Shown here in pieces: positions 1-7,497 of a stretch of 12,963 nt of DNA. The DNA comes from an uncultured Muribaculaceae bacterium (GTDB taxonomy: Bacteria > Bacteroidota > Bacteroidia > Bacteroidales > Muribaculaceae). The notes under the pieces are model-generated. The model was not told the DNA's origin. It worked only from the letters and a program-made list of their open reading frames with translations, and searched no databases. Location of the stretch: NCBI GenBank assembly GCA_910584905.1, contig CAJUCQ010000048.1:1-12963 (forward strand), written 5' to 3'. The position numbers and the translations under genes were made by a program. Each line of letters begins with the position of its first letter. Positions within the stretch are counted from its first letter, which is position 1.

Positions 1-84
1 TAGAATTTAATTGGGTTTAGAATTAAACGCTACTTTTTAATACAGTTTAATCAAGCCGATTTATCGTGGTTTATAGCGATTTAG

Positions 85-106
85 ATAGTGACTATTATAG
101 TGACTA
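85..106. repeat. Short direct repeat ATAGTGACTA x2
   Basis: The 10-mer ATAGTGACTA occurs at 85-94 and again at 97-106, a 12-base period, inside AT-rich DNA (1-170) downstream of the tRNA-Phe gene. Short direct repeats beside a tRNA 3' end can be arm sites of a tyrosine-recombinase element, but no integrase or second att copy is visible. The rest of 1-120 holds only AT-rich sequence with recurring CGATTTA words and no ORF. Confidence 0.4.
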
Positions 107-120
107 CGCCCTGTAGTGGC

Positions 121-160
121 TAAAAGAAAAATCGCCAACCCTGTAAGAATCAGCGATTTA
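121..160 (-). terminator. Candidate terminator after tRNA-Phe
   Basis: Read on the minus strand, AAATCGC (159-153) can pair with GCGATTT (135-129), followed by TTCTTTTA. The loop is long (17 bases) and the stem AT-rich, so this is a weak candidate. Its position just downstream of the tRNA is what supports it. Confidence 0.35.
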
Positions 161-173
161 ATCTTTACTTGGG

Positions 174-246
174 TGGTGCCACCAGGAATCGAACCGGGGA
201 CACAAGGATTTTCAGTCCTTTGCTCTACCAACTGAGCTATGGCACC
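174..246 (-). tRNA. tRNA-Phe (anticodon GAA)
   Basis: The minus strand folds as a 73-base tRNA. The acceptor arm pairs GGTGCC (246-241) with GGCACC (180-175), with discriminator A at 174. The D-arm contains AGCTCAGTTGGTAGAGC, the anticodon loop is CTGAAAA with GAA at 213-211, and the T-arm contains GGTTCGATTCC. The genome does not encode the CCA end (ACCC follows), so a CCA-adding enzyme would complete it. A Bacteroidetes-type promoter lies upstream at 290-321. Confidence 0.95.
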
Positions 247-289
247 TTTTGGGGGTTGCTTGGCAGGGGGCTTTCCCGCTTTTGCGATG

Positions 290-321
290 CAAAGTTAGAA
301 ACTTTTTTTCGTTTGTGCAAA
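290..321 (-). promoter_or_regulatory. Promoter of tRNA-Phe
   Basis: On the minus strand the -33 element TTTG (321-318) is separated by 20 bases from the -7 element TAACTTTG (297-290). This matches the Bacteroidetes primary sigma consensus TTTG-N19-21-TAnnTTTG exactly. Transcription would start near 283, leaving a leader of about 35 bases before the tRNA. Confidence 0.8.
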
Positions 322-544
322 TTATTTGGTGATTATTTTAGCATTTAGTTTTTCAATATTTCCGCATTGTTTTATACTTCAATCAATTAGGCCCTCATTT
401 TTATTTCCCATGCTTGCGCGGCGGATGCTTCTGCTGATTTTGTATCGCCTTTATGCGCTATCGGCCGGGGGGGGGGAACGGTCTTGCGCGCACGCATACG
501 TTCCCTGTTCCTGAATGCCCTGCACCCGCGCCTCTCCGAAATGA
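322..544. other. Gene-free stretch with G10 tract
   Basis: No convincing gene is seen between the tRNA promoter and the GH3 remnant. The first 100 bases are AT-rich and composition becomes GC-rich after about 410. A run of ten G (467-476) lies near the change. Short ORFs here have no recognisable protein character. Confidence 0.5.
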
Positions 545-1243
545 CGGACGCGGCGTCCCCTCCCCGACGACGGTTCCATCGTCTGCAAAACCGATTTATT
601 TTCGGCCGGTTCTTGGCGCCGCTTCGCCGGCACTGCCGAAGACAACCGCGTGGCCCTCATCAAATCGACAGGCACTCCCCCGACGCTGAACCACAACCGC
701 TTCTACCCCGCATGGGACCGCACAACGGCCCTGCGCACCTTCTCATTCGAAGGCCGCGAATACACCGTCACAATCGACGGCGACAAGCGCGTGGCCTACG
801 GCGAAGGGCTCCTCACGGGCTATCGCCACTACGACACCAAGGGCGTCAAACCGGCGTTTGCCTTCGGCTTCGGCAAGAGCTACACCGACTTCCGCTTCTC
901 GGCCCTCAAAGTGAAAAACGAAAGCTCCAAAGGCCGCCCGCGCTACATCGTGAACTTCGACGTGACAAACACCGGAAGCATCAACGGCAAGGAAGTGGCG
1001 CAGATCTACGTGCGCCCCGTCGACGCGAAAGTGTTCCGACCCTACAAGGAGCTGAAAGGCTTTGAAAAGAAGATTATTCGCGCCGGCGAAACCGTGCGCT
1101 TCGAAATCGAGCTTACCGACGAAGCTTTCGCCTACTACAAGACCTCAATCCACGACTTCGGCTACGACCCCGGCAAGTTTGAAATCCTCGTGGGCAACGC
1201 TTCGGACAATATCCTGCTGCGAAAAACCGTCAGCGTGAAATAA
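545..1243 (+). pseudogene. C-terminal remnant of GH3 family beta-glycosidase
   Basis: GH3 enzymes release terminal sugars from beta-glucosides or xylosides. This frame carries only the end of such an enzyme. The segment YGEGLLTGYRHYDTKG, then AFGFGKSYTDF, matches the end of the GH3 C-terminal domain. The fibronectin III-like domain follows, with VNFDVTNTGSINGKEVAQIYV, RPYKELKGFEK and GKFEILVG. The whole N-terminal (alpha/beta)8 barrel with the catalytic aspartate, roughly 500 or more residues, is absent. The frame is open from a TGA at 542-544 and has no credible start; the first alternative start is GTG at 650, giving 197 residues without a signal peptide. Residues just after 640 (NRVALIKSTG) resemble an earlier GH3 helix placed too close to the C-terminal part, hinting at an internal deletion (inference). 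It ends in TAA and is followed by a terminator. Probably non-functional. Confidence 0.8.
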
Positions 1244-1264
1244 GCCCCCGCCGGCCGCAAATTT

Positions 1265-1302
1265 CGCCGCCGCCCCCGACATCCGGGCGGCGGCGTTGTT
1301 TT
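1265..1302 (+). terminator. Rho-independent terminator after GH3 remnant
   Basis: A perfect 11-bp stem CGCCGCCGCCC (1265-1275) / GGGCGGCGGCG (1285-1295) with a 9-base loop is followed by TTGTTTTATT. It sits 21 bases after the GH3 stop codon. Confidence 0.85.
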
Positions 1303-1340
1303 ATTGCCTATATTTATCATCCATTAGTAATAATTAACAA

Positions 1341-1377
1341 TTGGGGAGGATAATTTGCATAGTATTTTGTAATTTTG
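1341..1377 (+). promoter_or_regulatory. Possible promoter of the amber-interrupted gene
   Basis: TAATTTTG at 1370-1377 matches the Bacteroidetes -7 element TAnnTTTG, 58 bases before the ATG at 1436. No TTTG lies at the standard distance: TTGG at 1341-1344 is 25 bases away and TTTG at 1354-1357 only 12. The -33 element is therefore weak or absent. The AT-rich gap 1303-1435 holds nothing else. Confidence 0.35.
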
Positions 1378-1435
1378 CAAAAAAAATTTATAAACCGGAT
1401 TCATTTCCATAACCAATCAAACACTCCTTGTTTTT

Positions 1436-2830
1436 ATGCTAAAAAAAAGACTGTTGCCCTTGCTCGCAGCCGCCGCGCTGTGTGCGCCCCTCAGCGCATA
1501 CGCCGACCTGCAGGCTCCGGGCGAATATCTCTACGTAATCGGCTCGCCGACAGGCTGGAACATCGACATGACCAACTACGTGCTGACCAAAGAAGCCGAC
1601 AACGTCTACAGCGGCCTCGTGCACATCGCCCCGGGCATCGAGCCTGTGATGCGCTTCTACACGGCCTTAGGCGACTGGGATAAAAACTCCATCGGTTACC
1701 AAGTGGATGACATGCACACCTTAATCGACTTTTCCGACAGAAACTATTCGAACCCCTTTGTCGAAGGCAAAGGCGCATGGTATCTTGAAGGAGCCGAAGG
1801 TTGGGTCGACGTGACTGTCGACTTCAATTCGATGCAGATTTCGTTCACCGGCGTCGATATCGAACATGCAAGCTTCGTAAGCACCATGATTGACGACGCT
1901 TCGGTGCGTCCCAACGATTTCGACACGTCGGCTATAAGCTTCGACGGCGATCTTGAGTTTGTCTACTCGGTAAAGACGAGCAACGGCCGGACCTGCGACT
2001 TCGGCGCGCCCGTGATGTACACCGCCAACGGCTGCGGAGTCATGGGCAATTACAGCCTTGGCGCCGAAGCTCCGCGCGGCTACCTTGATATGGCGCCCTC
2101 GAGCGAGCCTCTCCGCATCATGGGATGCACGGCCGACAACGCCGTGAGCCTCACTGCCGACTTCGGCAATATGAATATCAACGTTGTCCGCTCAAGCTTC
2201 AACATCGACGACATCGTGTTCGAACTTCGCGAAGACCGCCCCACAACACTGAGGTGTTCATCAGCCTTTTCCTACCGGCTCTCGGCCTTTGTCAACATCG
2301 ACCCCTCGCTTGACATGGGACGAATCAATATCAGCGGTGATTTTTCCTACGATTTGTATTCAGATAATAACGATTATTCTTTCGTAAATTATGAATCTCT
2401 CGGAGTGCAAACGTTCGTAATCACTACCGACGAGCTTCCGGGCAAAGAAATCAGGCTTGAAATCGAATGGCTCCCGGAATATCCCTCGGAATTTGTCATC
2501 TACACCCTCGACGGCACCAACACGGGCCTTACGCTCTCCCATTACAAAAACAACATCTACACCTCCCTTATAACCATACCCGAGGGAGAGGGCGACTTCG
2601 AATTCTACTTCAAGGGGCCGGAACCCCATGCCGACCTTTATGTTTACGCCACCTCCGGGCTCACGGCCGACCTTTCGCAGGAAACAAGCCAATACGTAGT
2701 CGGATCGTGTGTTTACGACAATTATAACAGACCGCTTGTAATCCCGGCCGAGTTCCGCGGCAATACATACATGTTCCGTTTTGAACCCAATTGGTATACT
2801 GAAGCTTCCCGGCTTGAAATCAGCCACTAG
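1436..2830 (+). CDS. Secreted SusE/F-like repeat protein, segment before first amber
   Basis: ATG at 1436 opens a 464-residue product ending at TAG 2828-2830. Residues 1-24 form a Sec signal peptide (KKR, hydrophobic core, cleavage probably after AYA). The only nearby Cys is preceded by Leu, so this is not a lipoprotein. Residues 27-140 resemble the SusE/SusF-type outer-membrane carbohydrate-binding domain: YLYVIGSPTGWN, followed by aromatic-rich strands. From about residue 262 a first internal repeat begins (VFELREDRPTTL), including ITTDELPGKEIRLEIEW, TIPEGEGDFEFYF and VIPAEFRGNTYMFRF. The same frame continues past the stop with a second and third repeat, so this is the N-terminal 45 percent of a longer protein. 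If translation stops here, the product is exported but lacks the C-terminal Ig-like and sorting-like domains. A polysaccharide-binding role is inferred from the domain type only. Confidence 0.75.
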   Translation: MLKKRLLPLLAAAALCAPLSAYADLQAPGEYLYVIGSPTGWNIDMTNYVLTKEADNVYSGLVHIAPGIEPVMRFYTALGDWDKNSIGYQVDDMHTLIDFSDRNYSNPFVEGKGAWYLEGAEGWVDVTVDFNSMQISFTGVDIEHASFVSTMIDDASVRPNDFDTSAISFDGDLEFVYSVKTSNGRTCDFGAPVMYTANGCGVMGNYSLGAEAPRGYLDMAPSSEPLRIMGCTADNAVSLTADFGNMNINVVRSSFNIDDIVFELREDRPTTLRCSSAFSYRLSAFVNIDPSLDMGRINISGDFSYDLYSDNNDYSFVNYESLGVQTFVITTDELPGKEIRLEIEWLPEYPSEFVIYTLDGTNTGLTLSHYKNNIYTSLITIPEGEGDFEFYFKGPEPHADLYVYATSGLTADLSQETSQYVVGSCVYDNYNRPLVIPAEFRGNTYMFRFEPNWYTEASRLEISH

Positions 2831-3472
2831 GGCTATGAGCGTCCCGTGCTGTTCGAATGGGCCGAAGAATTCGACGGCTTCGAGATGCGTGCAGGCGAAT
2901 TCTTCTATTTCGGCGAAATCTGCTATAGACTGCGCCTCGACTCTTCGATTTCGCAAGAAGACCTTATCTACAGCGTAGAGCCGGGCGACATCGAAGGCAT
3001 GGAGGTCTACGACCATGGCGTAAGCATATCCAAAGATTACAGCGGCCCGGAGACTCTCACAATCAGGGTCACAACCGCCGAACTGATGGCGAAAGACATA
3101 TCGCTGACGACGGAACTGCGCATTTCGGCGGCTTATCCCGCTGAATGGGTGTTCGTGTCCGGGGGCGAACGCATCGGCGATCTCACACTCTATCCCACGG
3201 AGGAATACGGCGTGTTCGCTAACACAATCACCATCCCCGAAGGCGAAGGCGACTTCAGCTTCCGTTTCTCCGACGCCACGCTTTCCGAAAAGTATAATTT
3301 CGGCTCCGACGAGACGGTCGATTTATCGGCAGGCTTCTACAAAGGCTACATGTGGTCGGGGAACTGGGCCGAAATGACTATTCCCGCCCAATACCGCGGC
3401 CGGACCTTCGTGTTCAAACTCAACTGCCCGGAACAACGAATCTCCATCTATGAGGAAGGCGTCGACCTTTAG
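2831..3472 (+). pseudogene. Second repeat segment, between the two in-frame ambers
   Basis: Directly after TAG 2828-2830 the same reading frame stays open for 213 codons to a second TAG at 3470-3472. It carries a repeat homologous to the preceding one: LFEWAEEFDGF matches VFELREDRPTTL, VTTAELMAKDISLTTEL matches ITTDELPGKEIRLEIEW, TIPEGEGDFSFRF matches TIPEGEGDFEFYF, and TIPAQYRGRTFVFKL matches VIPAEFRGNTYMFRF. The internal ATG at 2846 would give 208 residues with no signal peptide, so independent translation would leave the product in the cytoplasm. The segment makes sense only as part of the longer protein. Conserved frame and repeat structure suggest recent inactivation or UAG readthrough rather than old decay. 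Confidence 0.7.
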
Positions 3473-4510
3473 ACTATCACGGTAGAATTTGCCGAAGACT
3501 TCCCCGAATTCAAAACCGCAGGAACGGAGCAACTTTTATACCTCACCATCAAGGGCGCCGACATCACAAATATCGACTGCTTCATTGACAATAACGACAA
3601 CGCCCAATTAAACTGGTGGGACCTGTCGTCCATTGAAAACGGCACAGCCTCATTTGTAGTCAGCATTTCGTCTTATGAGCATCGCTCCGGTTCTTTCACA
3701 ATCCATATCGGGAAATACATCAACGGCGAGTTCCGCGAATATTTCTCGCACACGATGGAGGTGCGCATCGTCGACATCGAGTCAATCAGCGCTCCCGAGA
3801 GCATCGTTATCCGCGAGGGTGAATTCGCAAACGTCGCCTTTGACGTCTTCCCCGCCACCAACTCGTTTGACACATACGGGATTGTAGAAAATCATGAAAT
3901 CGCCGAACTCTTCGACTACGGCCGGAACAGCTTCTATATCCTCGGCAAGCAGGCCGGCACGACGAAGGCCGGCATCGTGGCCACCAACTGGAACGAGTAT
4001 CATCAGGAAATGGCCGTTATAGCTATCACCGTTCTCCCGAAGGAGACCTCTGTCGGCGAGCACATCTTCCACGCCAACCTCGCCGTGGGCAACGAAATGA
4101 AGCTGAACGTTTCGGCCCACAACTCGCGCGCATTCGCCGAGGGCGTCACGTGGACAAGCTCCAATCCCGAAGTCGCCACCGTCGATGACGAAGGCAATGT
4201 CAAAGCCATCGACAACGGCGTGGCCGTCATCACGGCCGACTGCGGCGAGCATCAGGTCTACATGGGCATCATCTCCGGCGAAGGCTACACCGGCGTCGAC
4301 ACCCCCGACACCGACGAAATCCGCGCATACGGCCGCGACGGCATCCTCTACATCGTCGGAGCGCCCGAAGACGCTGACATCCGCGTGTTCGACGCCGCAG
4401 GCAAGACGCGCGCCGCGAAGAAAGCCTCGGGCATCACTCAAAAGATGAACGTAGGCCGAGGCATCCACGTCGTTTCCGTAGGCGGCAAGATGTTCAAGCT
4501 CGCAATCTGA
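3473..4510 (+). pseudogene. C-terminal segment after second amber: Ig-like (BIG2) domains and sorting-like tail
   Basis: The frame continues from TAG 3470-3472 without a break to TGA 4508-4510, 345 codons. It starts with a third, shorter repeat (TITVEFAEDFPEF). Two bacterial Ig-like domains follow: codons about 780-865 (IESISAPESIVIREGE, ending AVIAITVLP) and about 870-955 (VTWTSSNPEVATVDDEGNV, VAVITADC), the second a typical BIG2 signature. The last 60 residues (IRVFDAAGKTRAAKKA, then GIHVVSVGGKMFKLAI) resemble the type A C-terminal domain of T9SS cargo. The first in-segment ATG of note is 3755 (251 residues, no signal peptide), an unlikely genuine start. Exposure at the surface would require readthrough of both ambers. 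Confidence 0.7.
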
Positions 4511-4566
4511 AACTCCCTCCGCGGAGGCCTCCGGCTCCGGCCCTGAGACTCCGCCCGACAATTCTC

Positions 4567-4606
4567 CCGACAGCTCCCTGATAAAAGGGGGCTGTCGGTT
4601 TTTTTT
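4567..4606 (+). terminator. Rho-independent terminator
   Basis: Stem CCGACAGC (4567-4574) / GCTGTCGG (4591-4598), extended by CCC/GGG across a bulged T, is followed by eight T (4599-4606). It closes the amber-interrupted gene and separates it from the cyd cluster. A 12-bp palindrome CCTCCGCGGAGG lies upstream at 4516-4527. Confidence 0.9.
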
Positions 4607-4627
4607 ACGGATTAACGGAACTTTTTC

Positions 4628-4658
4628 TTGGCCGTTTGTTATTTTATTATTACCTTTC
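4628..4658 (+). promoter_or_regulatory. Possible promoter of the CDF-cyd-aqpZ cluster
   Basis: TTGG (4628-4631), a 19-base spacer and TACCTTTC (4651-4658) approximate TTTG-N19-TAnnTTTG with one mismatch in each box. It lies 33 bases before the ATG at 4691. No better match is seen between the terminator at 4606 and the gene. Confidence 0.4.
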
Positions 4659-4690
4659 GGAAATTTAAGTTAATAATCAACACCGAGCGT

Positions 4691-5653
4691 ATGCCCTACC
4701 GCCGCGACCACCACAGCATCGCCGCCGACGCCGACCTCGCCGCCGTGCGCGAGGCCCGCCGCGCCACGTGGACCGGATTCTGGGTCAACGCCGTCCTCGG
4801 CGTCGCCAAAGTGTGGGGCGGCATCGCCGGGCGCTCCGGCGCCCTCTTCGCCGACGGCATCCACTCATTCTCCGACTTTATCACCGACGCCATCGTGCTC
4901 GCCGTCGTGGGCATAGCGCGGCGAAAACCCGACGACAAATACCAGTATGGCCGAGGCAAATACGAAACCGGCGCCACCCTCCTCGTGGCCGTCATTCTCG
5001 TTGTGGCCGCCGCCGGGCTTTTCATCGACGGACTCGAAAAAGTCATAGGCTGGGCCGCCGGTGCCGAACTCGAGCGCCCCTCGGCGCTCGCCCTTGCAAT
5101 CATCGTCGTGTCGATTGCCGCAAAAGAATGGCTCTACCGCTACACCCGCGCCGTCGGCGAGCGCATAGGCTCGGCCGTCGTCGTGGCCAACGCGTGGCAC
5201 CACCGCAGCGACGCCCTTTCGTCCGTGGCAACCCTCGCCGGTGTTGCCGGTGCTTTCCTGCTGAGTCCGCGATGGAGAGTCCTCGACCCCCTTGCGGTGA
5301 TGGTCGTCGCCGTGTTCATTGCCTTCGTAGGCATAAAAATGATTATTCCCGCAGTAAAGGAATTTCTTGAAGTGAGCCTTCCCGAGCGCGAACTCGACGA
5401 AATAAAAGCCATCGTGGCGTCGACGCCCGGCGTAATCACCTTCCACCGCCTGCGCTCGCGCCGCAACGGCTCAAGGTTCATCGTCGACCTCCACATCAAA
5501 GTCGACCCCGAAATCAGCGTGTCCGAAGGCCACGCCACAGCCTCCCGCCTCGAACGCGCCATCACCGACGCCTTCGGACGCCGAGGCATCATCAACATCC
5601 ACGTCGAACCCTATAAAGGTGAGCAAATCCGCAAGGACGGCTCGTGCGAATAA
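4691..5653 (+). CDS. Cation diffusion facilitator (CDF) family metal exporter
   Basis: A 320-residue proton-coupled exporter of divalent metals (Zn, Fe, Mn or similar) in the inner membrane. The N-terminal transmembrane domain spans about 28-220. Transmembrane helix 2 carries FADGIHSFSDFITD (H58, D62) and helix 5 carries AWHHRSDALSS (H170, D174). These align with the metal site D45/D49/H153/D157 of E. coli FieF (YiiP). The HD-HD set is commonly linked to zinc, but the substrate is not proven. The cytoplasmic ferredoxin-like domain (about 225-310) includes VDLHIKVDP and INIHVEPY. ATG 4691 is chosen because homology begins just after it; the in-frame TTG at 4628 would add 21 residues, including promoter-like DNA. 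The stop is 19 bases before the DUF4492 gene, so it probably shares the cyd transcript. A link between metal export and the haem oxidase is inference. Confidence 0.92.
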   Translation: MPYRRDHHSIAADADLAAVREARRATWTGFWVNAVLGVAKVWGGIAGRSGALFADGIHSFSDFITDAIVLAVVGIARRKPDDKYQYGRGKYETGATLLVAVILVVAAAGLFIDGLEKVIGWAAGAELERPSALALAIIVVSIAAKEWLYRYTRAVGERIGSAVVVANAWHHRSDALSSVATLAGVAGAFLLSPRWRVLDPLAVMVVAVFIAFVGIKMIIPAVKEFLEVSLPERELDEIKAIVASTPGVITFHRLRSRRNGSRFIVDLHIKVDPEISVSEGHATASRLERAITDAFGRRGIINIHVEPYKGEQIRKDGSCE

Positions 5654-5672
5654 CCCCCGCTCGCGAAAAACG

Positions 5673-5888
5673 ATGAAAGCATTCATACACCGCGCATACG
5701 ACATGTACGCCGACGGATTCCGCTCGATGACCGTCGGGCGCAAGCTCTGGGCTTTGATTATCATCAAGCTATTCATAATCTTCGCCGTGCTGAAGCTCTT
5801 TTTCTTCCCCGACCTGCTCAAAAGCGGCTACCCCGACGACGAAGCCCGCGCCGACGCCGTGCGCTCATCGCTGACCATTAACCCTTAA
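5673..5888 (+). CDS. DUF4492 small membrane protein of the cytochrome bd operon
   Basis: A 71-residue protein from ATG 5673 (MKAFIHRAYDMYADGFRSMT). A basic amphipathic N-terminus (1-24) precedes one hydrophobic helix (about 25-47, LWALIIIKLFIIFAVLKLFF). A short polar tail (PDLLKSGYPDDEARADAV) follows. This size, the GFRSMTVGRKLW motif and the place directly before cydA fit DUF4492, a Bacteroidetes family of unknown function usually found next to cydAB. Starts at TTG/GTG further upstream (from 5619) would overlap the CDF gene and lack family similarity. It ends 17 bases before cydA. By analogy with the single-helix CydX/CydH subunits it may be an oxidase accessory subunit or assembly factor; that is inference. 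Confidence 0.85.
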   Translation: MKAFIHRAYDMYADGFRSMTVGRKLWALIIIKLFIIFAVLKLFFFPDLLKSGYPDDEARADAVRSSLTINP

Positions 5889-5905
5889 AGCTATATAACC
5901 CCGCT

Positions 5906-7468
5906 ATGACAGACCTGATACAGACAGTCGACTGGTCGAGGGCGCAGTTCGCCCTCACGGCAATGTACCACTGGCTATTCGTCCCACTGACCATCGGACT
6001 CGCACTCATCGTCGCTATAATGGAGACAATCTACGTGCGCACATCCGACCCCCGCTGGAAAGGAATCACCAAATTCTGGATGACCCTATTCGGCATAAAC
6101 TTCGCCTGCGGCGTGGCCACGGGCATCATCCTCGAATTTGAATTCGGCACAAACTGGAGCAACTACAGCTGGTTCGTGGGCGACATCTTCGGCGCCCCGC
6201 TGGCTATCGAAGGCCTGCTGGCCTTCTTCATGGAAGCCACGTTCGTGGCCGTGATGTTCTTCGGCTGGAACAAGGTGAGCCGCCGCTTCCACCTCGCTTC
6301 GACGTGGCTCACGGCGCTCGGCGTATGCCTCTCGGCCCTGTGGATTCTCGTGGCAAACGCGTGGATGCAAAACCCCGTGGGGATGCGCTTCGACCCCGCG
6401 AAGATGCGCAACGTCATGGACAACTTCATGGAAGTGGCTTTCAACGCCGTGGCTGTGAACAAATTTTTCCACGCCGTATTCTCGGGCTGGTGCCTCGCCG
6501 GGGTTTTTGTTGTCGGCGTGAGCGCTTGGCTCATGATCAAAGGTCGAAACAACGATGCTGCCCGCCGCTCGATGACCGTCGGCGCATGGGTCGGCTTGGC
6601 CGGTATCGTAATGACCCTATGCACCGGCCACGGCTCGGCTCAGCAGGTGAGCCGCGTTCAGCCCATGAAACTCGCCGCCATGGAAGGCCTCTACGAAGGC
6701 TCGCGGGGACAGGACCTCGTGGCCGCGGGCATTCTCGACCCCGCCAAAAAGCCCGGCGACGGACGCCAAGCCATGCTCTTCAGCATCGACATCCCCAAAG
6801 GCCTATCGCTCCTCATCGACGGCACAACCGACCGCTTCGTCCCCGGCATCGACGACCTCATCGCCGGGCGCACAATCGAGGCCGACGGCGACACTGTCTA
6901 CTCAACGTCATACGCCGACCGCATCGCCTCCGGGAAGCTTGCCATCGCGGCCCTTCGTGACTACGAGCGCGCCCGCAAGGATGCCGACCCCAAGGCTATG
7001 GCCGAAGCCGAGGCGACGCTCAAAGCCAATTTCGAAAACTTCGGCTACGGCTACCTCCCCTCGCCCGAAGACGCAGTGCCGCCCGTGGGCCTGACCTTCT
7101 ATTCGTTCCATATCATGGTGGCCCTCGGCGGATATCTCCTCGCATTCTTCGCATTGGTGATTTTCGCATGCCACTGCCGGGGCGGACGCATGGCGTCGAA
7201 GACGTGGTTTGCAGTCGTGGCCATTGCTTCGATTCCGCTCGTATGGATTTGCAGTCAGGCCGGATGGGTCACCGCCGAAGTCGGACGCCAGCCGTGGACA
7301 ATCCAGAATCTTCTGCCCGTCAACGCGGCCATCTCCGACATTCCCGCATCGTCGGTGCAACTCACATTCTGGATTTTCGCCGCACTCTTCACGCTGATGC
7401 TCGCCGCCGAGGCCTGCATCATGCTCCGCTACATCTCTCACGCCTCCAAAGGCGACATCACACGCTAA
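5906..7468 (+). CDS. cydA: Cytochrome bd quinol oxidase subunit I
   Basis: A 520-residue subunit that oxidises quinol and carries haems b558, b595 and d for reducing O2 with high affinity. The start TVDWSRAQFALTAMYHWLFVP matches CydA, with H22 corresponding to haem ligand H19 of E. coli. H189 (KFFHAVFSGW) and M404 (FHIMVALGG) correspond to b558 ligands H186 and M393. E102 and E110 (APLAIEGLLAFFME) correspond to the proton-channel and haem glutamates E99/E107. The Q-loop starts with VQPMKLAAMEGLYE, keeping K255 and E260 (K252/E257 in E. coli), and runs to about residue 395. Its length puts it near the E. coli long-loop form. GRQPW at 460-464 is the conserved segment before the last helices. 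ATG 5906 gives full alignment. cydB follows after 29 bases. In anaerobes such as Bacteroides this oxidase permits growth at nanomolar oxygen. Confidence 0.97.
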   Translation: MTDLIQTVDWSRAQFALTAMYHWLFVPLTIGLALIVAIMETIYVRTSDPRWKGITKFWMTLFGINFACGVATGIILEFEFGTNWSNYSWFVGDIFGAPLAIEGLLAFFMEATFVAVMFFGWNKVSRRFHLASTWLTALGVCLSALWILVANAWMQNPVGMRFDPAKMRNVMDNFMEVAFNAVAVNKFFHAVFSGWCLAGVFVVGVSAWLMIKGRNNDAARRSMTVGAWVGLAGIVMTLCTGHGSAQQVSRVQPMKLAAMEGLYEGSRGQDLVAAGILDPAKKPGDGRQAMLFSIDIPKGLSLLIDGTTDRFVPGIDDLIAGRTIEADGDTVYSTSYADRIASGKLAIAALRDYERARKDADPKAMAEAEATLKANFENFGYGYLPSPEDAVPPVGLTFYSFHIMVALGGYLLAFFALVIFACHCRGGRMASKTWFAVVAIASIPLVWICSQAGWVTAEVGRQPWTIQNLLPVNAAISDIPASSVQLTFWIFAALFTLMLAAEACIMLRYISHASKGDITR

Positions 7469-7497
7469 AGCCCCACTCCTAAATACAAAAAATCACC

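Larger units (their letters stand above)
1436..4510 (+). other. Single 1024-codon frame with two in-frame TAG codons
   Basis: Seen directly: frame 1436+3n has no stop other than TAG 2828-2830 (codon 465), TAG 3470-3472 (codon 679) and the final TGA 4508-4510. Signal peptide, SusE/F-like domain, three repeats, two Ig-like domains and sorting-like tail follow in the order of one secreted surface protein. Contexts are CAC-TAG-GGC and CTT-TAG-ACT; each TAG is one C-to-T change from CAG (Gln). No frameshift was found. Interpretations: a pseudogene with two nonsense mutations, UAG suppression, or sequencing error. Two TAGs in over 1000 codons argue against wholesale reassignment of TAG. Confidence 0.75.

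Noticed and set aside
484..1065. An Arg/Pro-rich plus-strand ORF overlapping the GH3 remnant
   Set aside because: It is out of frame with the recognisable GH3 sequence and typical of a GC-rich shadow.
1436..4510. Complete reassignment of TAG to an amino acid in this organism
   Set aside because: Only two TAGs occur in over 1000 codons and none inside cydA, cydB, the aquaporin, the CDF gene or the amylase; wholesale reassignment would give many more.
3782..4561. A 259-residue minus-strand ORF
   Set aside because: It is antisense to the Ig-like and sorting-like segment, with Gly/Val/Asp-rich low-complexity translation and no family resemblance.
4628..4690. Upstream TTG start for the CDF gene
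   Set aside because: The extra 21 residues come from promoter-like AT-rich DNA and CDF similarity starts after ATG 4691.
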